A stretch of 64,000 bases of DNA from Sciurus carolinensis (lineage: Eukaryota > Chordata > Mammalia > Rodentia > Sciuridae), in the NCBI RefSeq assembly GCF_902686445.1, contig NC_062214.1, positions 48,617,454 to 48,681,453 on the forward strand, read 5' to 3'. The stretch's first letter is position 1. Every line of letters begins with the position of its first letter. Below, in pieces: positions 45,673 through 55,145 of this stretch. The translations under genes and the position numbers were made by a program. The notes beneath the pieces were generated by a model, which was not told where the DNA came from, searched no databases, and saw only the letters and a list, made by a program, of their open reading frames with translations.

Positions 45673-47509
45673 CTCTTTCACCACTTATTTTCAATATCGT
45701 CCTTGAAACTCTAGCCAGAGCAATTAAACACACCAAAGAAATTAAAGGGATACGATTAGAAAAAGAACTCAAACTATCCCTATTTGTTGATGATATGATT
45801 ATATACTTAGAGGAACCAGGAAATTCCACCAGAAAACTTTTAGATCTCATAAATGAATTCAGTAAAGTAGCGGGATATAAGATCAATGCACATAAATCTA
45901 AGGCATTTTTATACATAAGTGATGAATCTTCAGAAAGAGAAATTAGGAAAACTACCCCATTCACAATAGCATCGAAAAAAATAAAATACTTGGGAATCAA
46001 TCTCACAAAAGAGGTGAAAGACCTCTACAATGAGAACTACAGAACACTAAAGAAAGAAATTAGAGAAAACCTTAGAAGATGGAAAGATCTCCCATGTTCC
46101 TGGATAGGAAGAATTAATATTGTCAAAATGGCCATACTACCAAAAGTGCTATACAGATTCAATGCAATTCCAATTCAAATCCCAATGATGTACCTTACAG
46201 AAATAGAGCAAGCAATTATGAAATTCATCTGGAAGAATAAAAAACCCAGAATAGCTAAAGCAATCCTTGGCAGAAAGAGTGAAGCAGGGGGTATCGCAAT
46301 ACCAGATCTTCAATTCTACTACAAAGCAATAGTAACAAAAATGGCATGGTATTGGTACCAAAATAGAAAGGTGGATCAATGGTACAGAATAGAAGACACA
46401 GACACAAACCCAAATAAATATAATTTTCTCATACTAGACAAAGGGGCCAAAAATATGCAATGGAGAAAAGTAGCCTCTTCAACAAATGGTGCTGGGAGAA
46501 TTGAAAATCCATATGCAACAGAATGAAACTAAACCCATATCTCTCACCATGCACGAAACTAAACTCAAAATGGATTAAGGACCTCGGAATCAGACCAGAG
46601 ACCTTGCATCTTATAGAAGAAAAAGTAGGTCCAGAGCTTCAACATGTCAGCTTAGGACCAGACTTCCTCAACAGGACTCCCATAGCACAAGAAATAAAAG
46701 CAAGAATCAATAACTGGGATAGATTCAAACTAAAAAGCTTTCTGTCAGCAAAGGAAATTATCAGCAATGCAAAGAAAGAGCCTACAGAGTGGGAGAAAAT
46801 CTTTGCCAATCATACTTCAGATAGAGCACTAATCTCCAGAATCTATAAAGAACTCAAAAAACTCTACACCAAGAATACAAATAATCCAATCGACAAATGG
46901 GCTAAGGAAATGAATAGACACTTCACAGAAGAAGATCTACAAGCAATCAACAAACATATGGAAAAATGTTCAACATCTCTAGTAATAAGAGAAATGCAAA
47001 TCAAAACCACCCTAAGATTCCATCTCACCCCAATTAGAATGGCGATTATCGAGAATACAAGCAACAACAGGTGTTGGCAAGGATGTGGGGAGAAAGGTAC
47101 ACTCATACATTGCTGGTGGGGCTGCAAATTAGTGCAGCCACTCTGGAAAGCAGTGTGGAGATTCCTTAGAAAACTTGGAATGGAACCACCATTTGACCCA
47201 GCTATCCCACTCCTTGGCCTATACCCAAAGGACTTAAAATCAGTATATTACAGAGATACAGCCACATCAATGTTCATAGCTGCTCAGTTCACAATAGCCA
47301 GATTGTGGAACCAACCTAGATGTCCTTCAATTGATGAATGGATAAAGAAAATGTGGTATATATATACAATGGAATATTACTCAGCCATAAAGAATGGTAA
47401 AATTATGGCATTTGCAGGCAAATGGATGAAACTGGAGAATATCATGCTAAGTGAGATAAGCCAATCTCAAAAAACCAAAGGACGAATGATGTCACTAATA
47501 AGTGGATGA
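45673..47509 (+). pseudogene. L1 ORF2 C-terminal half, copy C, broken
   Basis: The fragment starts just before the RT active site. The catalytic motif reads FVDD (45,783-45,794) rather than FADD. It continues through [10 protein letters not shown], the thumb region ([20 protein letters not shown]) and the C-terminal Cys segment ([14 protein letters not shown]), and stops at 47,507-47,509. A 1-nt deletion at about 46,470 (AAAAGTAGCC where copy A has AAAAGATAGCC) shifts the frame. The same deletion is in copy B. Confidence 0.93.
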
Positions 47510-47760
47510 TGACACATAATGGGGGGTGGGAGGGGTTAGTGTTAGGGTTAGAGTTAGGGTTAGGGAGGGGGGCAAGAATGGAGGAAGGAAGGACTGTATA
47601 GAGGGAAAAGAGGGGTGGGAGGGGTGGGGGGAAGGGAAAAAATAACAGAATGAATCAAACAACTTTACCCTATGTAAATTTATGATTACACAAATTGTAT
47701 GCCTTTACGCCATGTACAAACAGAGAAACAACATGTATCCCATTTGTTTACAATAAAAAA
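47510..47760 (+). other. L1 copy C 3'UTR
   Basis: It contains TTAGGG-like hexamers (47,535-47,565) and a G-rich tract (47,612-47,636). The end, CCCATTTGTTTACAATAA plus A8, is the normal end of this L1 lineage. Confidence 0.9.
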
Positions 47761-47842
47761 AAGAGCTTTTGTAAATACTGGTCAACATATTAACAATGAA
47801 AACTGAAAAATCTCTTAAAAATGGATTAATTCGGGGGCGATC

Positions 47843-47854
47843 CAAGATGGCGGC
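47843..47854 (+). promoter_or_regulatory. YY1-type site, first unit
   Basis: CAAGATGGCGGC, a good match to the YY1 site found at L1 5' ends. Function is inferred from human L1. Confidence 0.75.
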
Positions 47855-48301
47855 CTAGAGGGAGACTGCACCCCCGGTCGCTCCAGAACCCAGGAGTTAA
47901 GAAGGGGAGGCATTGAGAGACTCGGACTGAAGTGGAGCCACGGGTGAGTCTGCCCACTGGGTAAAGCTCGGCCCGGGTGGCAGGCCCAGATAGAGGTGGC
48001 TTATCGGAGCCGGGCAGGGCAGCTAGAGTCATCCACAGGCAGTCCTGCGCACTCCGGCGGTGGGCCCCGCCCACACAGCCAGCTTCTCCAGGTTCTCGGA
48101 ACGGAACTGGCCCGCTAGTGAGAGCCTGTCTGAACAGAGCACGCTCCGAGTCCCGGAGCCCCTGCAGTGCAGTGTACTCCTGCAAAGAACCAGCGGAGAG
48201 CCTCGATCTGCAATCAGCCTCAGGGATAAGGACAGGGCAGCCGGAGACTTCTTCAGGCGGCTCTGCCCACTCCGGCTGCGGGCTCTCTTCACGGGGCGAT
48301 C

Positions 48302-48313
48302 CAAGATGGCGGC
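48302..48313 (+). promoter_or_regulatory. YY1-type site, second unit
   Basis: An exact second copy of CAAGATGGCGGC at the start of the second promoter unit, 459 bp downstream of the first. Confidence 0.75.
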
Positions 48314-48771
48314 CTAGAGGGAGACTGCACCCCCAGTTGCTCCAGAACCCAGGAGTTAAGAAGGGGAGGCATTGAGAGACTCGGACTGAAGTGGAGCCAC
48401 GGGTGAGTCTGCCCACTGGGTAAAGCTCAGCCCGGGTGGCAGACCCAGATAGAGGTGGCTTAGCAGAGCCAGGCAGGGCAGCTTGAGTCTTCCCACGGTA
48501 GTCTTCCACACTCCGGCAGTGGGCTCTTCCCACACGGCCAGCTGCACGGTGCAGGCCCACAGTGAGAGCATTTCCGCAGAGAGCCAGTTCCAAAACGTGG
48601 AACCAGTAGGGGGCTAGGGGCAGTATTCTTCGAATGAGCTGCTTTATCAGATTCCTCCAAGACATCAGGCTACTGAAGGCTGGGAGGTGATACACAGGAA
48701 ATCTACTGGGACACTATAAGCCAATAGTGGAAAACTGCAATATCTCAGGGTCCCACTGACAACTGACCATT

Positions 48772-49818
48772 ATGAGAAAACAAGGGAAGAAAATGTCCCA
48801 AACAAACCTAGATACTACATCAATAAAACCCAATGACAGCAGAGCAGAAGAAATGTCAGAAAGGGAGTTCAGAATGTACGTAATTAAAACGATCAGGGAA
48901 GCTAATGAGGAGATGAAAGAGCAAATGCAGGCATTGAAGGAGGAGATGAAAGAGCAAATGCAGGCATTAAATGATCGCACCAATCAACAGTTAAAAGACC
49001 AAATACGGGAAGCAAGAGATCATTTCAATAAAGAGTTAGAGATACTGAAAAAAAACCAAACTGAAATCCTTGAAATGAAGGAAACAATAAACCAAGTTAA
49101 AAACTCCATAGAAAGCATAACCAATAGGATAGAACACCTGGAAGACAGAACCTCAGACATTGAAGACAAAATATTTAACCTTGAAAACAAAGTGGAACAA
49201 ACAGAGAAGATGGTAAGAAATCATGAACAGAATCTCCAAGAACTATGGGATATCATGAAAAGGCCAAATTTGAGAATTATTGGGATTGAGGAAGGCTTAG
49301 AGAAACAAACCAAAGGAATGAACAATCTATTCAATGAAATAATAACAGAAAATTTCCCAAATCTGAAGAACGAAATGGAAAACCAAGTACAAGAGGCTTA
49401 TAGAACTCCAAACATACAAAATTACAACAGACCCACACCAAGGCACATTATTATGAAAATACCTAACATACAAAATAAAGACAGAATTTTAAAGGCCGCG
49501 AGAGAAAAGAATCAAATTACATTCAGAGGGAAACCAATAAGAATATCAGCAGATTTTTCAATCCAGACCCTAAAAGCTAGAAGGGCCTGGAACAACATAT
49601 ACCAAGCCCTGAAAGAAAATGGATGCCAACCAAGAATCTTATACCCAGCAAAACTTACCTTCAAATTTGACGATGAAATAAGATCCTTCCATGATAAACA
49701 AAAGCTAAAGGAATTTACAAAAAGAAAGCCAGCATTACAGAACATTCTCAGCAAAATATTCCATGAGGAAGAGATGAAAAACAACGATGCAAATCAGCAA
49801 CAGGAGGCGCTAGCCTAA
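48772..49818 (+). CDS. L1 ORF1 protein, intact (copy B)
   Basis: An uninterrupted 348-residue frame from MRKQGKKMSQ to a stop at 49,816-49,818. ORF1p trimerises and coats L1 RNA in cytoplasmic RNPs. The order is a basic N-terminus, a long coiled coil (roughly residues 40-155) with two 11-residue units (EEMKEQMQAL type, 48,904-48,969), an RRM (from about residue 165: PNLRIIGIEEGLEKQ, with the L1-typical NEIITENFPNL), and the C-terminal domain with ARRAWNNIYQALKENGCQPR. The length is normal for L1 ORF1. The ATG follows GACCATT and is the same start as in copy A. ORF2 follows after 31 bp. Expression is not shown; only the frame is intact. Confidence 0.93.
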   Translation: MRKQGKKMSQTNLDTTSIKPNDSRAEEMSEREFRMYVIKTIREANEEMKEQMQALKEEMKEQMQALNDRTNQQLKDQIREARDHFNKELEILKKNQTEILEMKETINQVKNSIESITNRIEHLEDRTSDIEDKIFNLENKVEQTEKMVRNHEQNLQELWDIMKRPNLRIIGIEEGLEKQTKGMNNLFNEIITENFPNLKNEMENQVQEAYRTPNIQNYNRPTPRHIIMKIPNIQNKDRILKAAREKNQITFRGKPIRISADFSIQTLKARRAWNNIYQALKENGCQPRILYPAKLTFKFDDEIRSFHDKQKLKEFTKRKPALQNILSKIFHEEEMKNNDANQQQEALA

Positions 49819-49849
49819 AGGAATAGCCAAATAAAGGAGAAACCAAATC

Positions 49850-52800
49850 ATGTCAAAAACAAATATGAGTCAATTGACTGGGAATACAAATCATATCACA
49901 ATAATAACCCTGAATGTTAATGGCCTGAATTCATCAATCAAAAGACACAGACTGGCAGATTGGATTAAAAAGAAAAATCCAACAATATGCTGCCTGCAAG
50001 AGACACATCTCATAGAAAGAGACACCCATAGACTAAAGGTGAAAGGATGGGGAAAAACATACCATGCACACGGACACAGCAAAAAAGCTGGAGTATCCAT
50101 CCTCATCTCAGATAATGTGGACTTCAAACCAAAACTAGTCAGAAGGGATAAAGAAGGACATTACATGCTGCTTAAGGGAAGCATAAATCAGCAAGACATA
50201 ACAATCATAAATATCTATGCCCCGAACATTGGCTCATCCACGTACGTCAAACAAATCCTTCTCAATTCCAGAAATCAAATAGACCACAACACAATAGTAC
50301 TAGGCGATTTTAACACACCTCTCTCACCACTGGATAGATCGTCCAAACAAAAATTGAATAAAGAAACTACAGATCTCAACAACACAATCAGCAATTTAGA
50401 CTTAACGGACATATATAGAATATACCATCCAACAAAGAATGAATACACTTTCTTCTCAGCAGCACATGGATCCTTCTCTAAAATAGACCATATTTTATGC
50501 CACAAAGCTACTGTTAGTAAATACAAGAAGATAGAGATACTACCTTGTACTCTATCAGATCATAATGGATTGAAATTAGAAATAAATGACAGAATAAAAA
50601 ACAGAAACTTCTCCAATACCTGGAGACTAAATAATACACTATTATATGATGAATGGATAACAGAAGACATCAGGAGGGAAATAAAAAAATTCTTAGAAGT
50701 AAACGAGAACAAAGACACATCATATCAAAATCTCTGGGACACTATGAAAGCAGTACTTAGAGGAAGATTTATTTCATGGGGTGCATTCAAAAAAAGAAGT
50801 AGAAATCAACAAATAAACGAGTTAACACTACAGCTCAAAGCACTAGAAAAAGAAGAGCAGACCAATACCAAAAGTAGTAGAAGACAGGAAATAGTTAAAA
50901 TCAGAGCCGAAATCAACGAAATCGAAACAAAAGAAACAATCGGAAAAATTAATAAAATAAATAGTTGGTTCTTTGAAAAAATAAATAAAATTGATAAACC
51001 CTTAGCCACACTAACAAAGAGAAAGAGGGAGAAAACTCAAATTACTAAAATTCGGAATGAACAAGGAAACATCACAACAGACACGAGTGAAATACAAAAC
51101 ATAATTAGAAGCTATTTCGAAAATCTATACTCCAACAAAACAGAAAACCTTGAAGACATCAACAAATTTCTAGAGACATATGAACTACCTAAACTGAACG
51201 AGGAGGACATACACAACTTAAATAAACCAATTTCAAGCAATGAAATAGAAGAGGTCATCAAAAGCCTACCAACAAAGAAAAGTCCAGGACCAGATGGGTT
51301 CTCAGCCGAGTTCTATAAAACCTTTAAAGAAGAGCTCATTCCAATACTCCTCAAACTATTCCATGAAATAGAAGAGGAGGGAACCCTACCAAACTCGTTC
51401 TATGAAGCCAATATCACCCTGATACCTAAACCAGACAGAGACATATCGAGGAAAGAAATTTTCAGACCAATATCCTTAATGAACATCGACACAAAAATTC
51501 TCAACAAAATTTTAGCAAATCGCATACAAATATATATTAAAAAGATAGTGCACCACGATCAAGTGGGTTTTATCCCAGGGATGCAAGGTTGGTTCAACAT
51601 TCGGAAATCAATAAATGTCATTCACCATATCAACAGACTTAAAGTTAAGAATCACATGATTATTTCAATAGATGCAGAAAAAGCATTTGATAAAATACAG
51701 CATCCCTTCATGCTCAAAACACTAGAAAAAATTGGGGTAATGGGAACATTCCTAAACATTATAAAGGCCATCTACGCTAAGCCCATGGCTAATATCATTC
51801 TAAATGGTGAAAAACTGAAAGCGTTCCCCCTAAAAACTGGAACAAGGCAGGGATGCCCTCTTTCACCGCTTCTATTCAACATCGTCCTTGAGACTCTAGC
51901 CAGAGCAATCTGACAAACCAAAGAAATTAAAGGGATACGAATAGGAAAAGAAGAACTCGAACTATCCCTGTTCGCTGATGACATGATTATATATTTAGAG
52001 GAACCTGGAAATTCCACCAGAAAACTTTTAGAACTCATAAGTGAATTCAGTAAAGTAGCAGGTTACAAGATCAATGCTCATAAATCCAATGCATTTTTAT
52101 ACATAAGTGATGAATCTTCAGAAAGAGAAATTAGGAAAACTACTCCATTCACAATAGCATCGAAAAAAATAAAATACTTGGGAATCAATCTCACAAAAGA
52201 GGTGAAAGACCTCTACAATGAGAACTACAGAACACTAAAGAAAGAAATTCAAGAAAACCTTAGAAGATGGAAAGATCTCCCATGTTCCTGGATAGGCAGA
52301 ATTAATATCGTCAAAATGGCTATACTACCTAAAGTTCTATACAGATTCAATGCAATTCCAATTCAAATCCCAATGATGTACCTCGCAGAAATAGAGCAAG
52401 CAATTATGAAATTCATCTGGAAGAATAAAAAACCTAGAATAGCTAAAGCAATCCTCAGTAGCAAGAGCGAAGCAGGGGGTATTGCAATACCAGATCTTCA
52501 ACTCTACTACAAAGCAATAGTAACAAAAACGGCATGGTATTGGTACCAAAATAGACAGGTAGATCAATGGTACAGAATAGAGGACATGGACACAAACCCA
52601 AATAAATACAATTTTCTCATACTAGACAAAGGTTCCAACAATATGCAATGGAGAAAAGTAGCCTCTTCAACAAATGGTGCTGGGAAAACTGGAAAACTAT
52701 ATGCAATAGAATGAAACTAAACCCCTATCTCTCACCCTACACAAAACTCAACTCAAAATGGATCAAGGACCTCGGAATCAGACCAGAGACCCTGCATCTT

Positions 52801-53697
52801 ATAGAAGAAAAAGTAGGTCCAAATCTTCAACTTGTTGGCTCAGGATCAGATTTCCTTAACAGGACTCCCATAGCACAAGAAATAAAAGCAAGAATAAACA
52901 ACTGGGATAGATTCAAACTAAAAAGCTTTCTCTCAGCAAAGGAAACTATCAGAAATGTGAAGAGAGAGCCTACAGAGTGGGAGAATATCTTTGCCAACCA
53001 TACCTCAGATAGAGCGCTAATTTCCAGAATCTATAAAGAACTCAAAAAACTCTACACGAAGAATACAACTAATCCAATCAACAAATGGGCTAAGGAAATG
53101 AACAGACACTTCACAGAAGAAGATGTACAAGTAATCACCAGATATATGAAAAAATGTTCAACATCCCTAGTAATAAGGGAAATGCAAATCAAAACCACCC
53201 TAAGATTTCATCTCACCCCAATTAGAATGGCGATTATCAAGAATACAAGCAACAATAGGTGTTGGCGAGGATGTGGTGAAAAAGGAACACTCATACATTG
53301 CTGGTGGGGTTGCAAATTAGTGCAACCACTCTGGAAAGCAGTGTGGAGATTCCTCAGAAAGCTTGGAATGGAAACACCATTTGACCCAGCTATCCCACTC
53401 CTTGGCCTATACCCAAAGGACTTAAAATCAGCATACTACAGAGATACAGCCACATCAATGTTCATTGCTGCTCAATTCACCATAGCCAGATTGTGGAACC
53501 AACCTAGATGCCCTTCAGTTGATGAATGGATAAAGAAACTGTGGCATATTTATACAATGGAATATTACTCCGCAATGAAGAATGATAAAATTATGGCATT
53601 TGTAGGCAAATGGTCGAAATTGGAGAATATCATGCTAAGTGAGATAAGCCAATCTCAAAAAACTAAAGGACAAATGATCTCGCTGATAAGCGGATGA
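49850..53697 (+). pseudogene. L1 ORF2 (endonuclease-reverse transcriptase), copy B, two lesions
   Basis: The frame is open for 687 residues: AP endonuclease ([35 protein letters not shown]), linker, and reverse transcriptase up to [10 protein letters not shown] and [12 protein letters not shown] at 51,911-51,913 then stops it, at a place where copy A has an Arg codon; this looks like CGA to TGA. The frame then continues unchanged through the catalytic FADD (51,971-51,982, about residue 708). A 1-nt deletion at about 52,658 shifts the frame; the shifted part runs to a stop at 53,695-53,697 and includes the HCWWGC segment. Without lesions it would be about 1,282 residues. Only two lesions in 3.8 kb suggests a rather young element. 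Confidence 0.94.
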
Positions 53698-53889
53698 GGA
53701 CATATAATGGGGGGTGGGAGGGGCTAGCATTAGGTTTAGGGTTAGGTTTAGAGTTAGGCTAAGGAGAGCAGTAAGAATGAAGGAAAGAAGGACTGTGTAG
53801 AGGGAAAAGAGGGGTGAGAGGGGTGGGAGGGGTGGGAGGGGTGGGGGGGAGGGGAAAATATAATAAACATCATTACCCTATGTAAACGT
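53698..53889 (+). terminator. L1 copy B shortened 3'UTR and poly(A) signal
   Basis: TTAGGG-like hexamers (53,730-53,758) and a G-rich tract (53,817-53,855) are followed by AATAAA at 53,862-53,867. The A run starts at 53,890, 22 bases after the signal, and the last roughly 100 bp of the normal 3'UTR are missing. Copy C has a related but signal-less sequence at this place (AATAACAGAATGAATCAAAC). Confidence 0.85.
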
Positions 53890-53973
53890 AAAAAAAATAA
53901 ATAAAAAAAAAAATAAAAAAAAAATAAAAAGTCAAAAAAAAAAAAAAATAGAAACAAGAAAAAAAAAAAAAAA
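53890..53973 (+). repeat. Composite poly(A) of copy B
   Basis: A-rich with (AAAAT)n-type units, then GTC, A15, TAGAAACAAG, A15. The short non-A pieces between A runs may record earlier read-through steps. Confidence 0.85.
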
Positions 53974-54137
53974 TTGCTTAGGGCCTGGCTAAGTCCACCC
54001 AGCAGCCAGAGGGATCTGTAAAAAGTGTACATCTGGCAGGACCCCCAGGGGCTGTCTCTGGGTCTTCCCACTTTTCAATCCTGGTTCTGGGCCCCAAGTT
54101 CCATGGTAAGTAACCTCTTTCTCATTCTAGAACTCCC
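53974..54137 (+). other. Probable 3'-transduced host segment
   Basis: 164 bp unlike any part of L1, beginning TTGCTTAGGGCCTGGCTAAG and ending TTCTCATTCTAGAACTCCC, followed by A15 and then the distal duplication of copy B. It contains GGTAAGTAAC then a pyrimidine stretch ending TCTAG, which resemble splice sites 25 bp apart. The source locus is not in this window. Confidence 0.8.
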
Positions 54138-54163
54138 AAAAAAAAAAAAAAATGGATTAATTC

Positions 54164-54811
54164 ATCTCAATACACAATAACATAAATGCCATATTTTTAT
54201 GAAAATAACTATTTTTTCCAGAATTTAAAAATAAGTGTGCTGTTGCTTTACATTTCCGCACATTTCTTCATCTAACAACTACCCTAACAGAAAAGTTGGA
54301 CTCTGCAATGCATTTTTTTCCCATTGTCTGTTGTGATATGTCACTTTGATTAAAGTCTGTGCCCAAAGTCCAGCCTCCCATGAGCATGGGATTTAGAAAG
54401 GGAGGATGTTGGAGACAGCTGTAAGGGTCTCAAGGACACCGTCCTCACCAGGATTCTTGAACTACCTCTTGAACTGCTATAGTGATTTTTATCCAGGAAA
54501 TCACAGCTAATCATTGCAACTACTATTATTTTAAAACAATCCATTCAACCAAATCCCCTAACATAAGATCAGACCCAGGGCACCCAAAATAGAGGGTGTT
54601 AGGTCTGGTCCATGCCCACTTTTGGTAAGTCAGTTAAGCAAAGTTATACTGACAATCTGATGGTATTGGAAATTACTGAAAAGTGAGGTAGGTAAGGGTG
54701 GCTACTCACAGCCTTTATTAGGAAGCAGGCCCAGGAGAGTCCTAGCTCCTGGTTTTACTAAAAATATTCTATATGAAAAGATCACCTGAGACAAATGCAA
54801 CAACAGTTGTC
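54164..54811. other. Unassigned DNA
   Basis: No repeat or gene recognised. Confidence 0.5.
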
Positions 54812-55145
54812 TGTTGGTATCTGCAGGAGATTTGTTCTAGGACCCACTGAGGATACCAAAATCTGTGGTTGCTGAAGTTTCTCATGTAAAATGGCATAGT
54901 ATTTGCATTAACTTACACACATGCTCCTCTATACTTTAAATCATCTCTAGATGCTTATAATAACTAATACGATGTAAATACTATGCAAATAATCATTATA
55001 CCACGTTTTTAGAGAATAGTGACAAGGAAAATAGACTGTACATGTTCAATGCAGATGTGATATTTTTGTAGACAATTTTCAATCCAAGATTGGTTGGACT
55101 CATGGACATAAAACACACAGATATAGAGAAAGGACTGCATATCCC
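54812..55145. mobile_element. Tigger/MER2-like DNA transposon
   Basis: GTTGGTATCTGCAGGAGATT, GGACCCACTGAGGATACCAA, AATGGCATAGTATTTGCATT, TTTAAATCATCTCTAGATGC, CTGTACATGTTCAATGCAGA and TTGGTTGGACTCATGGACAT match the common TcMar-Tigger MITE in order. The termini are inverted-repeat-like. Confidence 0.75.

Larger units (their letters stand above)
45649..47760 (+). mobile_element. 5'-truncated L1 (copy C)
   Basis: A 2.1-kb L1 with late reverse transcriptase, C-terminal ORF2, full 3'UTR and a short A8 tail. A 13-bp duplication AAGAGCTTTTGTA lies at 45,636-45,648 and 47,761-47,773. Clear L1 homology starts at about 45,673; the first roughly 24 bases after the duplication are not from that part of L1. 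Copy B starts 72 bp downstream in the same orientation. Confidence 0.95.
47833..48771 (+). promoter_or_regulatory. L1 copy B 5'UTR with two tandem promoter units
   Basis: A CpG- and GC-rich leader. A unit starting GGGGCGATCCAAGATGGCGG begins at about 47,834 and again at about 48,293, a period of 459 bp. The first about 200 bp of the two units are nearly identical (CTAGAGGGAGACTGCACCCC, TTAAGAAGGGGAGGCATTGA, AGTCTGCCCACTGGGTAAAG); the remainder diverges. This recalls the monomeric promoters of mouse L1. Confidence 0.88.
47833..54151 (+). mobile_element. Near full-length L1 (copy B) with 3' transduction
   Basis: A 6.3-kb plus-strand L1: 5'UTR (47,833-48,771), ORF1 (48,772-49,818), ORF2 (49,850-53,697), shortened 3'UTR, A-rich stretch (53,890-53,973), 164 bp of non-L1 sequence and a final A15. 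The duplication AAAAATGGATTAATTC lies at 47,817-47,832, with its matching copy ending at 54,163; it lies outside the non-L1 segment. The nick site TCTT/AAAA is a canonical L1 endonuclease target. Confidence 0.96.

Noticed and set aside
47535..47565. Interstitial telomere repeat from chromosome fusion
   Set aside because: The run sits at the same place in three L1 3'UTRs, so it is part of the element.
47977..48695. Long frames on both strands at 48.0-48.7 kb
   Set aside because: They lie in the CpG-rich 5'UTR units of L1 copy B; internal duplication makes them look structured.
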